From: Bifidobacterium pseudocatenulatum DSM 20438 = JCM 1200 = LMG 10505
Lineage (GTDB): Bacteria > Actinomycetota > Actinomycetes > Actinomycetales > Bifidobacteriaceae
Assembly: GCF_001025215.1 (NCBI RefSeq)
Contig: NZ_AP012330.1
Coordinates: forward strand, 2,046,001-2,110,000
Direction: 5' to 3'
DNA length: 64,000 bases
Positions within the stretch are counted from its first letter, which is position 1. Each line of letters opens with the position of its first letter. Positions 17,101 to 25,547 of the stretch are shown here, piece by piece. The notes under the pieces were generated by a model that saw nothing but the letters and a program-made list of their open reading frames with translations, was not told the DNA's origin and did not search any database. A program made the translations under genes and the position numbers.

Positions 17101-18963
17101 CTACGCTTCGAAACCTTGCGAACGACCCGCCTGCAAGCCGAGCTGCCTGTAGTAGATCTCCCAATATCGGCCGTGCGCGGCCACCAGTTCGTCATGCGTG
17201 CCGCGCTCCACAATGCGGCCATGCTCAAGCACGAGGATCAGATCGGAATCTTTCACCGATGAAATACGGTGTGCGATGGTGACGATGGTTTTCTGTTCGT
17301 CCAGTTCGCGCAGATGGCGCTGGATTTCCGCTTCCGTTTCCATGTCGACGGCGCTGGTCGTATCGTCCATGATGAGGATCGACGGATTGTCGGCGAGCGC
17401 GCGTGCGAGGCTCAGGCGCTGTTTTTGGCCGCCGGAAAGGCCGACGCCACGCTCTCCGACCACGGTATCGTAGCCTTCCGGCATGCTGCGGATGAAGCCG
17501 TCCGCGCCGGCGATGGTGGCCATGCGGCGAATGTACTGTTCGTCGTATTCGCGTTGTTCGCCTGCGCCGAAGCTGATGTTGCCGCCGATGGTGTCGGAGA
17601 ACAGGAACGTGTCTTGCGCCACGACGCACACTTGCGAGCGCAGTGTGGCGAGCGGCCAGTCTCGCGCGTCGACGCCGTCGATGAGCACATGGCCTTCGGT
17701 GGGGTCGTAGAAGCGGGAGATGAGGTTGACGAGGGTGGATTTGCCCGCGCCGGTTTCGCCGAGAATGCCGAGTTTGGCGCCTGCCGGAACATGGAAGTCG
17801 ACGTCTTCGAGCACGAGGGTGTCTGGTTCGTCGGGGAAGGCGAAGCTGACATGCTGGAAGTCGATGCTGCCTGCGATGCGGGTTGTGTTGGTTGTTGCAG
17901 CGGTTGCAGCCGCTGTGCTGGCGTGATTCGCGTCGGCGCTGTCTCCCGGTTTTTCCGTATTTTCCGGCTTTTCCGTAATACGTGACTGAGCGGTGAGCAG
18001 TTTGCGGATTTTGATGCAGGATGCGTTGAATCGCTGCCAGTCGTTGATCAGCCATCCGGATTGGCGTACCGGCCCGTCGATCATCCACAGGTAGGAGTTG
18101 AACGCCACGAGATTGCCGAGGGTCATGCGCCCGGTGATGACCAGGAATCCGCCGAATCCAAGCGTGATCAGCTGCAGTGAGAAGCCGAGACCGTCGAGCC
18201 ATGGCATGTATTTGCGGCTGTTGTAGGCCTGGTCCATGTTGCGTTGCATGTAATCGTCGTTGTGTTTGTCGAATTTTTCGGTTTCATACGGTTCGCGCAC
18301 GAACGCTTTGACCACGCGGTTGCCTTCGATGTTTTCTTCGACCATTGAGTTCATTTCGGCAAGCGAGTTGCGGATGGCGAAGAACAGTGGTCTTGCGTGC
18401 GTGGAGAGTCCGCGCGTAAGGATGAAAATGAACGGCGTGACGCATGCGAGCGCGAGCGCGAGCCGCCAGTCGATGGTGAACATCATGGCGAGCGCGCCAA
18501 TGAACATGACCACGCAGTCAAGCACCTGGTAGCTCACCCAGCTCAGCGCGTGGCGTATGGCATCGGTGTCGGAGGTCATGCGGCTCATGATGTCGCCGGT
18601 ACGCGTGTGGTTGAAATAGGTGAAGTCGAGTTCGTGCAGTTTCTCGTATTCGTCGCTGACGAGACGGAATACGGAGTTCTGCCCGAAGCGTTCCATCCAC
18701 ATTTGGTAGCCGTAGCGCGAGGCGACGCGCACGATGGTGAACACGATCATCATGATGCACAGTCGCGTCAGTTCGTCGACTTGGCCTTGCACGATGACAC
18801 GGTCCACGATGAGGCCTGACAATAGCGGAATGATGAGCGCCATGGTGTTGTTGACGCAGAACAGCACTATCGCGCCGGCCACTCGTGGCAGGTCGGGTTT
18901 GCAGTATGGCAGGATCCATTTAAGGTTGCCTGCTTCTGTATTACGATTCGGATCGACGTACAT
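17101..18963 (-). CDS. ABC exporter half-transporter with non-canonical ATP site
   Basis: First gene of the exporter operon, 620 aa. A membrane domain of six helices is followed by an ATPase domain with Walker A GETGAGKST (near 405) and signature LSGGQKQ. The residue after Walker B is Asp instead of the catalytic Glu (ILIMDDTTSAVD, near 528). This asymmetry is characteristic of heterodimeric exporters such as LmrCD, BmrCD or TM287/288. Between the membrane and ATPase domains (about residues 325-361) lies a Thr/Ala/Asn-rich low-complexity linker that is longer than usual. GAAGGAACG precedes the ATG. Confidence 0.92.
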   Translation of the reverse strand: MYVDPNRNTEAGNLKWILPYCKPDLPRVAGAIVLFCVNNTMALIIPLLSGLIVDRVIVQGQVDELTRLCIMMIVFTIVRVASRYGYQMWMERFGQNSVFRLVSDEYEKLHELDFTYFNHTRTGDIMSRMTSDTDAIRHALSWVSYQVLDCVVMFIGALAMMFTIDWRLALALACVTPFIFILTRGLSTHARPLFFAIRNSLAEMNSMVEENIEGNRVVKAFVREPYETEKFDKHNDDYMQRNMDQAYNSRKYMPWLDGLGFSLQLITLGFGGFLVITGRMTLGNLVAFNSYLWMIDGPVRQSGWLINDWQRFNASCIKIRKLLTAQSRITEKPENTEKPGDSADANHASTAAATAATTNTTRIAGSIDFQHVSFAFPDEPDTLVLEDVDFHVPAGAKLGILGETGAGKSTLVNLISRFYDPTEGHVLIDGVDARDWPLATLRSQVCVVAQDTFLFSDTIGGNISFGAGEQREYDEQYIRRMATIAGADGFIRSMPEGYDTVVGERGVGLSGGQKQRLSLARALADNPSILIMDDTTSAVDMETEAEIQRHLRELDEQKTIVTIAHRISSVKDSDLILVLEHGRIVERGTHDELVAAHGRYWEIYYRQLGLQAGRSQGFEA

Positions 18964-19212
18964 ACGTAGCGTTCCTTCGGATTGTTTGCTGGTTGTCTGG
19001 GTTTTCGTGGGTTGGTTTTGCGTTTTTGCGTTGCTTTTACGGCCATTCGTTGCCGTTACGATTCACGTCCGTCGTTTGTCGAGCGTCCCGTTGCCGTCTC
19101 TCTCGGTCGAAACCCCTGTTCGGATTCGCAAACGCGACTTATTCTATGCGAACCGTTTTTTGATGCAACGTGAGTGATTTCGGCGTGTCGCAATCGCAAT
19201 AAAATCAACGCA

Positions 19213-19224
19213 TGTACCGTTACA
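19213..19224. promoter_or_regulatory. LacI-type operator TGTACCGTTACA (copy 2)
   Basis: Base-for-base identical to the site at 10305 in front of the LacI/GH51 divergent region. It places the downstream esterase, and possibly the divergent exporter, under the same regulator. Confidence 0.55.
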
Positions 19225-19274
19225 TAAATTCGCTCTGGACGTAAAGGAATATGGGTGATCGCAGTAGCGCTTTC

Positions 19275-19296
19275 TATATCGAACCGGTACGATATA
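19275..19296. promoter_or_regulatory. 22-bp palindrome TATATCGaACCGGTaCGATATA
   Basis: Symmetric at 20 of 22 positions with a central CG, 67 bp before the esterase start codon. The sequence differs from the operator at 19213, so it may be the site of a second regulator. Confidence 0.5.
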
Positions 19297-19362
19297 TCGA
19301 GGTGCGGCATTCCGATGACGGAACGGCCGCAATCGCATGAACATCATGAAAGGACGGCGTCG

Positions 19363-20460
19363 ATGACGAGCACACAGACCATTGAGGAACTCAGCGCACA
19401 ATACGCGGCAAAATATGGCATCACCCGTGAGATGATCGACCATGCGGAACGTTGGACGGAAACCGACGGCGATCTCGAAGGCCTTTCCGAAGAGCGCGTC
19501 CGCGGCATTCTCGACATGCGTTTCGGCGCGATCGCGGTTGACACCCCGCGTTCCGAACTGTGGCACACGCCTGACACAATCGACGTGATCGAAGATATTC
19601 CATACCTGCCTGACGGTGGCTACGATACGGAAGCCGGACAGTGCAGAGGGCATTTGCTCGACCTGTATCTACCGCACGATGCGGTGCTGCGCTGCGGGCA
19701 TACGCTGCCGGTGTACATCGATATACACGGCGGCGGTTTCACTTACGGATATAAGGAATTGAACCGCAACTTCAACGTGCATCTGGCCGAAACGGGCTTC
19801 GCCGTATTCTCACTGAACTACCGACCGGCCCCGCAAACCGATTTGAGGGGTCAGCTGGCGGACGTTCAGGCGGCATTGCGTTGGATCAAGGCGCATTTGA
19901 CTGATTATCCGGTTAATCCGAACGCCGTGTTCCTCACCGGCGATTCGGCAGGCGGCGCGTTGACCATGCTGACGTTGGCGATTGAAAACAATGCCGAAGC
20001 CGCGGCCGCATTCGGCGTGGATGAGCCTTCGGGCATTGGTTTCGCCGGTGCCGCTCCGGTGTGCGGTGCCTACAGTTCCGCATCGTTGGAAACCATGGGA
20101 AGCGAACTGACCGTAGGCTACGATCCGAATCGCCGCACCGGACTCGAACAGATGCTGGGCGTCGAATTCTTCGACGGCATCGAAGCCGCCGACCCGAAGT
20201 TCCTCACCGCCGAAGGCCTGGCGTTCAACGTCAACCTGCCGCCACTGTTCATCGTGACCTGCGGCGACGATTTCCTCGAGGCCGACAATCTGGCGCTTGC
20301 TGCCGCACTGGCCCGCAAGGGAGCCGATTTCGAACTGTTCGACCCGAAGCCACGCCGCCACGAAACGCTCGGCCACGTGTTCGTGATCGGCATGCCATGG
20401 CTTGACGAAAGCGTGGAATGCTTCGAACGCCTGCGCAGGTTCTCGTACGAGCGCTGCTGA
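19363..20460 (+). CDS. alpha/beta-hydrolase esterase (HSL-like)
   Basis: Carboxylesterase of the hormone-sensitive-lipase/acetyl-esterase type, 365 aa. The oxyanion-hole motif is DIHGGGFTYG (near residue 121), the nucleophile Ser is in GDSAGGALT (near 192), and the C-terminal Asp and His are in CGDDFLEADN and LGHVFVIG. No signal peptide is present. The ATG at 19363 is preferred over upstream in-frame ATGs because GAAAGGACGG precedes it and the operator palindromes lie upstream of it. The shared operator with the GH51 locus suggests removal of acyl groups from imported oligosaccharides. This role is inferred. Confidence 0.85.
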   Translation: MTSTQTIEELSAQYAAKYGITREMIDHAERWTETDGDLEGLSEERVRGILDMRFGAIAVDTPRSELWHTPDTIDVIEDIPYLPDGGYDTEAGQCRGHLLDLYLPHDAVLRCGHTLPVYIDIHGGGFTYGYKELNRNFNVHLAETGFAVFSLNYRPAPQTDLRGQLADVQAALRWIKAHLTDYPVNPNAVFLTGDSAGGALTMLTLAIENNAEAAAAFGVDEPSGIGFAGAAPVCGAYSSASLETMGSELTVGYDPNRRTGLEQMLGVEFFDGIEAADPKFLTAEGLAFNVNLPPLFIVTCGDDFLEADNLALAAALARKGADFELFDPKPRRHETLGHVFVIGMPWLDESVECFERLRRFSYERC

Positions 20461-20503
20461 ATCACGAATGCCTGCACGCGACCACGCATAATCACCAGCA
20501 TCA

Positions 20504-20546
20504 CAAACGGCCGACCATGCATTACTCACGCATGGTCGGCCGTTTG
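20504..20546 (+). terminator. terminator of the esterase gene
   Basis: A 17-bp perfect stem, CAAACGGCCGACCATGC paired across a 9-nt loop, followed by TCTTGC. Confidence 0.8.
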
Positions 20547-20939
20547 TCTTGCAACTCTTTTCGGCAAAATCGCGAAACATAAATCGCGAATCGCACGAAT
20601 CGCACGAATCGTGTTCAGAAAAGAAGAAAGCCGGCGGAAAGAAGGGCCGCCGGCTGAGAGAGAAGAGAGAAGAAGGGTTCAGTTATGGGGTTCTTCAGGA
20701 ACCTCGCCAGCCGCCGTAACTGCTGACATGTTCTATATAAGCGCCCGAGTCTTGGAGGAATGATACGTGTTCCTGCCAATTAGCTGAGAAAAATGTATCA
20801 GACATGTGAGCGGCCATACACATTCGTGAATTCCGTCGAATGATCGCAACATTACTTCCGATTTGCCCAATCGCACGTCTATATCACTCACCCACTCCGC
20901 AAAAATCATCCATTTCACTGGACGATTCTGAAAAAACGC
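20547..20939. other. intergenic stretch without a recognisable gene
   Basis: It contains a hairpin at 20629-20655 (AGCCGGCGG/CCGCCGGCT) followed by a purine-rich GAGA tract. I see no coding evidence before the ATPase remnant. Confidence 0.5.
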
Positions 20940-20964
20940 AAAATCATCCATTTCACCGGACGAT
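20912..20964. repeat. 25-bp direct repeat before the ATPase remnant
   Basis: AAAATCATCCATTTCAC followed by T or C and GGACGAT occurs at 20912 and again near 20940, differing at one base. The second copy forms the 5' end of the remnant's coding frame. Confidence 0.75.
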
Positions 20965-21167
20965 ATGTCGAGCTCAAGATGCTGCCGTTGTCTTTCTCGG
21001 AATACCGAAATGCATTGCAACCGACAGCAAATGACAATGCGCTGTTCGACCGGTATCTCACATATGGAGGTCTCCTCTACGTCACACAGCTCACCTTGGA
21101 TACCATCGGGCTCGGCGACTACCAAGACATTCGACACCGCAACATCCTCGACTGGCTGCTCGAGTAG
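20940..21167 (+). pseudogene. remnant of an AAA-family ATPase (DUF4143-type)
   Basis: The frame reads HFTGRYVELKMLPLSFSEY, then FDRYLTYGGL. This matches the stretch after the sensor region of the AAA_14/DUF4143 ATPases common in bifidobacteria, whose usual form is GRYVE...LPLSFxEY. The P-loop half upstream and the DUF4143 half downstream are missing; full proteins are about 400 aa and only some 70 codons remain. There is no ribosome site at the internal ATG. It is a non-functional relic. Confidence 0.7.
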
Positions 21168-21278
21168 GACACACTCTCCCGACTGCACAATTTGCGTCCA
21201 CGGATCACAAGGTACGAAAAATAGCGGGACCAAATAGTTCCTGCATAACGTGCGCCGTGTTCCACCTATGATGGATAT

Positions 21279-22100
21279 ATGAAACATTTCGAATATGAAA
21301 TTTCCGGCATCGACGGCAGCGCAGCGAAATTCGTCGGATATTGCCTTGATAACAGCGAAGAAGTCGTTCCCGACCGTGTGCGTCCGTCTGTGCTTGTGAT
21401 TCCGGGCGGCGGTTACGAAATGACGTCGGATCGTGAGGCGGAGCCGATTGCGATGCAGTTTCTTGCGGCCGGTTTCAACGCTTTTGTGCTGCGATATTCG
21501 GTGAAGCCTTCCGTTTTTCCAGTTGCGCTGTTGGAAGCTGCCGGTGCGATGACGATGATTCGTGAGCATGCCGCCGAGTGGCATGTCGATCCGGATGCGA
21601 TTGCCGTGATTGGCTTTTCCGCAGGTGGTCATCTTGCTGCGAATCTCGCCACCTCCACCAGCGACGATGTTCTTGTCGCTCATGGTTACGATCCGGATGC
21701 GGTGCGTCCGAATGGTTTGATGCTCGCCTATCCGGTGATCACGTCTGGCCCGCTCGCCCATCGCGGCAGTTTCGATTCGCTGCTTGGTGAACGCCGCAAC
21801 GATTCACAAGCGCTTGAATCCGTGTCGATCGAACGTCATATCGACGCCAAAACACCGCCGGTTTTCGCATGGCATACCGTTCCCGACGAAACCGTGCCAT
21901 ACGAAAACACACTGATGCTGATCGACGCTTGCAAGAAAGCCGGAGTCAGCATCGAAGCGCACCTATTCCCGCAAGGCGGGCATGGACTGTCGTTGGGCAC
22001 TGCGGAAACCGCATGGCAGGGCGTCAACGGCATTGAACCGAGTATCCAGATCTGGCCGCAGCTGGCTGTCTCTTGGATGCGCAGAACGTTCGCACGATAA
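21279..22100 (+). CDS. alpha/beta-hydrolase, acetyl-xylan/feruloyl-esterase-like
   Basis: Cytoplasmic esterase of 273 aa. The oxyanion segment VIPGGGYEMTSDREAEP near residue 45 and nucleophile motif GFSAGGHLAANL near 110 match the compact acetyl-esterase (Axe/BD-FAE-like) group. The terminal His is in PQGGHGLSLG, and an Asp is in the preceding WHTVPDETVP block. Shine-Dalgarno is weak. It converges with the GH172 gene. Deacylation of plant oligosaccharides fits the neighbourhood, but the substrate is an inference. Confidence 0.82.
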   Translation: MKHFEYEISGIDGSAAKFVGYCLDNSEEVVPDRVRPSVLVIPGGGYEMTSDREAEPIAMQFLAAGFNAFVLRYSVKPSVFPVALLEAAGAMTMIREHAAEWHVDPDAIAVIGFSAGGHLAANLATSTSDDVLVAHGYDPDAVRPNGLMLAYPVITSGPLAHRGSFDSLLGERRNDSQALESVSIERHIDAKTPPVFAWHTVPDETVPYENTLMLIDACKKAGVSIEAHLFPQGGHGLSLGTAETAWQGVNGIEPSIQIWPQLAVSWMRRTFAR

Positions 22101-22172
22101 TCAGCGCAGCAGACGCCGTGACATCTAACCCCATCTAGTCACGTTTCCCGCCTGCGCAACCCGCACCCTGCA

Positions 22173-22217
22173 TCTGCACAACCCATAAAATCGGGTTAAA
22201 AACCCGGGTTGTGCAGA
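22173..22217. terminator. nested hairpin between convergent genes
   Basis: TCTGCACAACCC pairs with GGGTTGTGCAGA, and inside its loop a second hairpin CGGGTT/AACCCG can form. It separates the esterase from GH172. Confidence 0.6.
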
Positions 22218-22298
22218 CGCAGAACGCAAGTCGCGCAGACAGCACAACACCCCCGAACCGACCGGATAGACCGAAAATCGTAAGCTCGGGGGCAAAAA

Positions 22299-23480
22299 TC
22301 AGCGGGGCTGACGGAAGCGACGATCGCCAATCGGATCGAACGGTGTATGCGGCTCGAGCTGATACCAGTACGCGACGGAAGCGACGTCGTCCTGACGCTC
22401 GAAATTGCCGCCCTCCTCAGTACCGATCTGCTGCCATTCCACACGCAAATCATGTTCGAAATAAATCGGATCGGGAATGTGCCAGCGATACAATCCGCGG
22501 GTCACCGGCGTATTTACATCCCAATACGCGCTCTCGCGATGCGAGGCGAGACGCTGCGAATAGAATGGGAAACCGACGTACGGCGCACAGAACGTCTGCT
22601 CATGCATACGCCCATGCTCGTCGAAATCGGCGAAACTCCACGCGCCACCGAAATAATCCTCGGCACCGGTGCTGCACCACGTGGGATACTGGTCGTCCCC
22701 ATCGATGTACATCTTGACTTCACCCTCGCCCCACCAGCGGCTTTCCAACGCGGTGAGCGCCAGATACGTGCCGATATACGCGCCACGACCATGCACGCCG
22801 TCGAGCACCACATAGTCGCGGGCCAGTTCGGTGACGCGCTCGCGACGCCACTGCGCATGGAAACGCATGGTGCCGGCCGGAAGCGCGTCATATTCGGTGT
22901 AGTCGATCTGGTAGAAGAACGCGGGAACGTCTTCATTGTGATCGTTGCGGAGCACGATGCGCGCATGTTCGAACGGCATGGAGAAGTAGCAGTTGAAACC
23001 GCGATTGGGCACGACCACCACCGGCATCGAATTGACTCGGCAGGCCTGCGCGTGGCCGCAGCAGAAGAAGTCGCCGACCGGGCATTGCACGGACGGGGTC
23101 TCCTCGCCATCCCAATAGAATTCCAGGATCAGGTTGCGAAGCACGTTCGGACCGGTAGACGACGTGCGGTCGGTGACCGTCATCCAAATATGGCGGATCA
23201 CGCCCGGACCGTCCACATCCATCAAAGTGACGCTCTCCCCCGCTTTCACGGTCTGGATGCACGGACTGCCCTTGCGCGACGGACCAAGTGCACTGGCTGC
23301 AGTGGCCGCAGCGCCCTTGCCGCCCGTGGGATTCTCGGCGTTCACGCAACGTGTGCGCCCTGGTGCCGCAACCGCAAGCAAGTCCAGCGGACTGCGCGCG
23401 GCGAACGCACCCAACGAATCAACCTGCATATCGTGACGTGAGCTGTTTTGCATGGTGCTCCAATCGTTATCTCGAGTCAT
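22299..23480 (-). CDS. GH172 (DUF2961) glycosidase
   Basis: Member of the family that includes the alpha-D-fructofuranosidase/difructose-dianhydride I enzyme described from Bifidobacterium dentium and also arabinofuranosidases; 393 aa, no signal peptide. Family motifs are GPGVIRHIWMT near residue 93 and, in the second jelly-roll, WWGEGEVKMYIDGD and STGAEDYFGGAWSF; the acidic residues of these two motifs are candidates for the catalytic pair. It is the last gene of an SBP-permease-permease-GH172 operon (18-nt gap), so it probably degrades the imported sugar. A second ATG 9 codons in, with TTGGAGCACC, is an alternative start. Confidence 0.9.
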   Translation of the reverse strand: MTRDNDWSTMQNSSRHDMQVDSLGAFAARSPLDLLAVAAPGRTRCVNAENPTGGKGAAATAASALGPSRKGSPCIQTVKAGESVTLMDVDGPGVIRHIWMTVTDRTSSTGPNVLRNLILEFYWDGEETPSVQCPVGDFFCCGHAQACRVNSMPVVVVPNRGFNCYFSMPFEHARIVLRNDHNEDVPAFFYQIDYTEYDALPAGTMRFHAQWRRERVTELARDYVVLDGVHGRGAYIGTYLALTALESRWWGEGEVKMYIDGDDQYPTWCSTGAEDYFGGAWSFADFDEHGRMHEQTFCAPYVGFPFYSQRLASHRESAYWDVNTPVTRGLYRWHIPDPIYFEHDLRVEWQQIGTEEGGNFERQDDVASVAYWYQLEPHTPFDPIGDRRFRQPR

Positions 23481-23498
23481 AAGAAACCCCTTTTCCCG

Positions 23499-24377
23499 CT
23501 ACTTTACGGCACCAGCGGTAATGCCCTGCGACAACTTGCGCTGGAAAATAATGAAGAAAATAATAGTCGGCACAATGCTCAGCAGCGAAGCCGAAGCAAG
23601 TGTGGTCGCATCCATCGTGCGTTGGCCCTGCAATGTGGCGAGCGCCAGCGGAATGGTCTGCACGTCGTCGCCCATCAGGAATGCCATCGGAATCATGTAT
23701 TCGTTCCACGTCCACACGAAGAAGAACACGAACAGCACGCTGATGGTCGGCCAGGAAATCGGCAGCACCACCTTACGCAGAATCTGCCAGCGCGAGGCGC
23801 CGTCAATGGCTGCCGCTTCGAGAATGGCCTGCGGGAACGTACCGTATACGGACGACAGCAGATACGTGCCATACGCACTTTGAATGATGGTGAAGATGAT
23901 GATGATCGCCAGTTTGGTGTTGTACAGTCCGACCTGCTTGAACATGGTGTACAGCGGGTAGAGCAGCGCTTCCTGCGGCATCATATTGGCAAGCATGATG
24001 GCGAGCACAATCCAAGTGTTGCCTTTGACCCTGCCGATGCCGAGCGCGAAGGAGTTCAGCACGGAAAGCACGACGGCGGCCACAGCCACTACCAGCGAAA
24101 TAACCAAGCTGTTCCAGAATTTCAGCGGGAACTTGGTGGTGGTCCAGAAGGAGATGATGCCGTCCATGGTGAAATGCTTCGGCAGCGAAAGCGGGCCTGT
24201 TGCATTGTAATCGGCGGGTGTTTTGAACGCGTTGACGGTGAGCACGAGCAACGGGAAAAGCACGAGCAGTGCGGCTGCGATGAGCACGATGAGGGTGATC
24301 CAGTCGCCGGTCGAGCGCACATGTTGGGTTTTCTTGGATGCTTTCCGCGCTGCCGATGCGGTCATGGTTTGCGTCAT
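23499..24377 (-). CDS. sugar ABC transporter permease (MalG type)
   Basis: Carbohydrate uptake family 1 membrane subunit, 292 aa, about six helices. The EAA loop that contacts the ATPase is EAAAIDGASRWQILRKVVLP. GAGGAAACAACC precedes the start. It lies between the MalF-type permease and the GH172 enzyme. No ATPase gene is in the cluster, so a shared MsiK-type ATPase elsewhere must energise it, as is usual for bifidobacterial sugar importers. Confidence 0.93.
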   Translation of the reverse strand: MTQTMTASAARKASKKTQHVRSTGDWITLIVLIAAALLVLFPLLVLTVNAFKTPADYNATGPLSLPKHFTMDGIISFWTTTKFPLKFWNSLVISLVVAVAAVVLSVLNSFALGIGRVKGNTWIVLAIMLANMMPQEALLYPLYTMFKQVGLYNTKLAIIIIFTIIQSAYGTYLLSSVYGTFPQAILEAAAIDGASRWQILRKVVLPISWPTISVLFVFFFVWTWNEYMIPMAFLMGDDVQTIPLALATLQGQRTMDATTLASASLLSIVPTIIFFIIFQRKLSQGITAGAVK

Positions 24378-24445
24378 GGTTGTTTCCTCGACTTTCGAAG
24401 TCTTGCGAGTCTTACATGTTACGGGTCAGTTGCGGTTTGAACCGT

Positions 24446-25384
24446 TCAGACCAGTTCCTTTTCGACGTGCTTCTGCACCATGGTGAACACGATGGAGAAC
24501 ACGATGATGACCACGGTGAGCGCTGTGGAGATGGCCGCGCCGTAGCCGACTTGTTGCACTTGGAAGAATTGATTGTAGGAATAGTATGATGGCACGGTGG
24601 TTGCCGTTCCCGGCCCGCCTTTGGTGAGCAGATAGACCGGTGCGAAGGTTTTCAGCGCGCCGATGGTGGCGGTGAGGATGACCACCAGCAGCTCGGGAAT
24701 GATGGACGGCAGCGTGACCACACGGAATTTCTGCCACCAGTTGGCTCCGTCAAGACCGGCCGCCTCGTAAAGTTCAGGATCCACGCGCTGCAGACCGGAC
24801 ATGAAGATCACGATCGGATAGCCCAACTGGATCCACACCAGAATGAACATCAGCACCGGAAGCGCGCTATCAGGGCTGCCGAGCCAGTTATGCTGCAACG
24901 ATCCCAGGCCGAGCTTGACGAGCAGCGCGTTCACCGCGCCATCTTCCGGACGGAAGATCCAGCCCATGATGATGGCCGCGACAGCAACCGGCAGCAACTG
25001 CGGCAGGTAGAACATGGCTCGCAGGAAGGAAGCCGTCTTGCCGCCGAATTTCTTCTGAATAACGTCAGTCAGCAGTGACGAAATAAATAGTCCAAGAATC
25101 GTAGGAATAACTACGATAGCCACAATAATCCAGAATGAATTAGCGAATGAAATCCAGAACGTGGAATCAGCGAACAGACGTTTCCAATTCTGCAATCCAA
25201 CGAATTTAACCGGGCCGACTCCACGCCATCGAGTGAAACTCAAGTAAATGTTCCACACGAATGGAATAACGACGATAACGAGCAGACCTACCAGTCCGGG
25301 AACAAGATATGGTACGAATTTTGCGGAACGGTTTCCGGGAAGCCTTGACATTGAGACTCCCCCGTTTTTGGTCTTCTTTGACAT
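24446..25384 (-). CDS. sugar ABC transporter permease (MalF type)
   Basis: Second membrane subunit of the GH172-linked importer, 312 aa from the chosen start. The EAA loop is YEAAGLDGANWWQKFRVVTLP. An upstream in-frame ATG would add 22 residues, but AAAGGAAAAGCCAAA before the ATG at 25384 supports the shorter form. About six helices are visible. Confidence 0.92.
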   Translation of the reverse strand: MSKKTKNGGVSMSRLPGNRSAKFVPYLVPGLVGLLVIVVIPFVWNIYLSFTRWRGVGPVKFVGLQNWKRLFADSTFWISFANSFWIIVAIVVIPTILGLFISSLLTDVIQKKFGGKTASFLRAMFYLPQLLPVAVAAIIMGWIFRPEDGAVNALLVKLGLGSLQHNWLGSPDSALPVLMFILVWIQLGYPIVIFMSGLQRVDPELYEAAGLDGANWWQKFRVVTLPSIIPELLVVILTATIGALKTFAPVYLLTKGGPGTATTVPSYYSYNQFFQVQQVGYGAAISTALTVVIIVFSIVFTMVQKHVEKELV

Positions 25385-25547
25385 TTTGGCTTTTCCTTTG
25401 GTTGCGCTGCGTTGCCTGTGAATATTTACGATTGCGATATTGGTTCGCAAGTTGTAATTTGCGATACCGCACGGGATTATTCATGATTGATACTGAGCAA
25501 AACCGGAATAATCCCGTGCGATGTCGGATATGAGATCAGATATACGA

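Larger units (their letters stand above)
18964..19362. other. divergent intergenic region between ABC exporter and esterase
   Basis: About 400 bp holding the exporter promoter region, the operator copy at 19213 and a separate long palindrome at 19275. Open reading frames across it lack ribosome sites and coding character. Confidence 0.6.

Noticed and set aside
20733..21761. Long minus-strand open frame across the ATPase relic and esterase
   Set aside because: It is antisense to a well-supported esterase, has no ribosome site and no recognisable domain.
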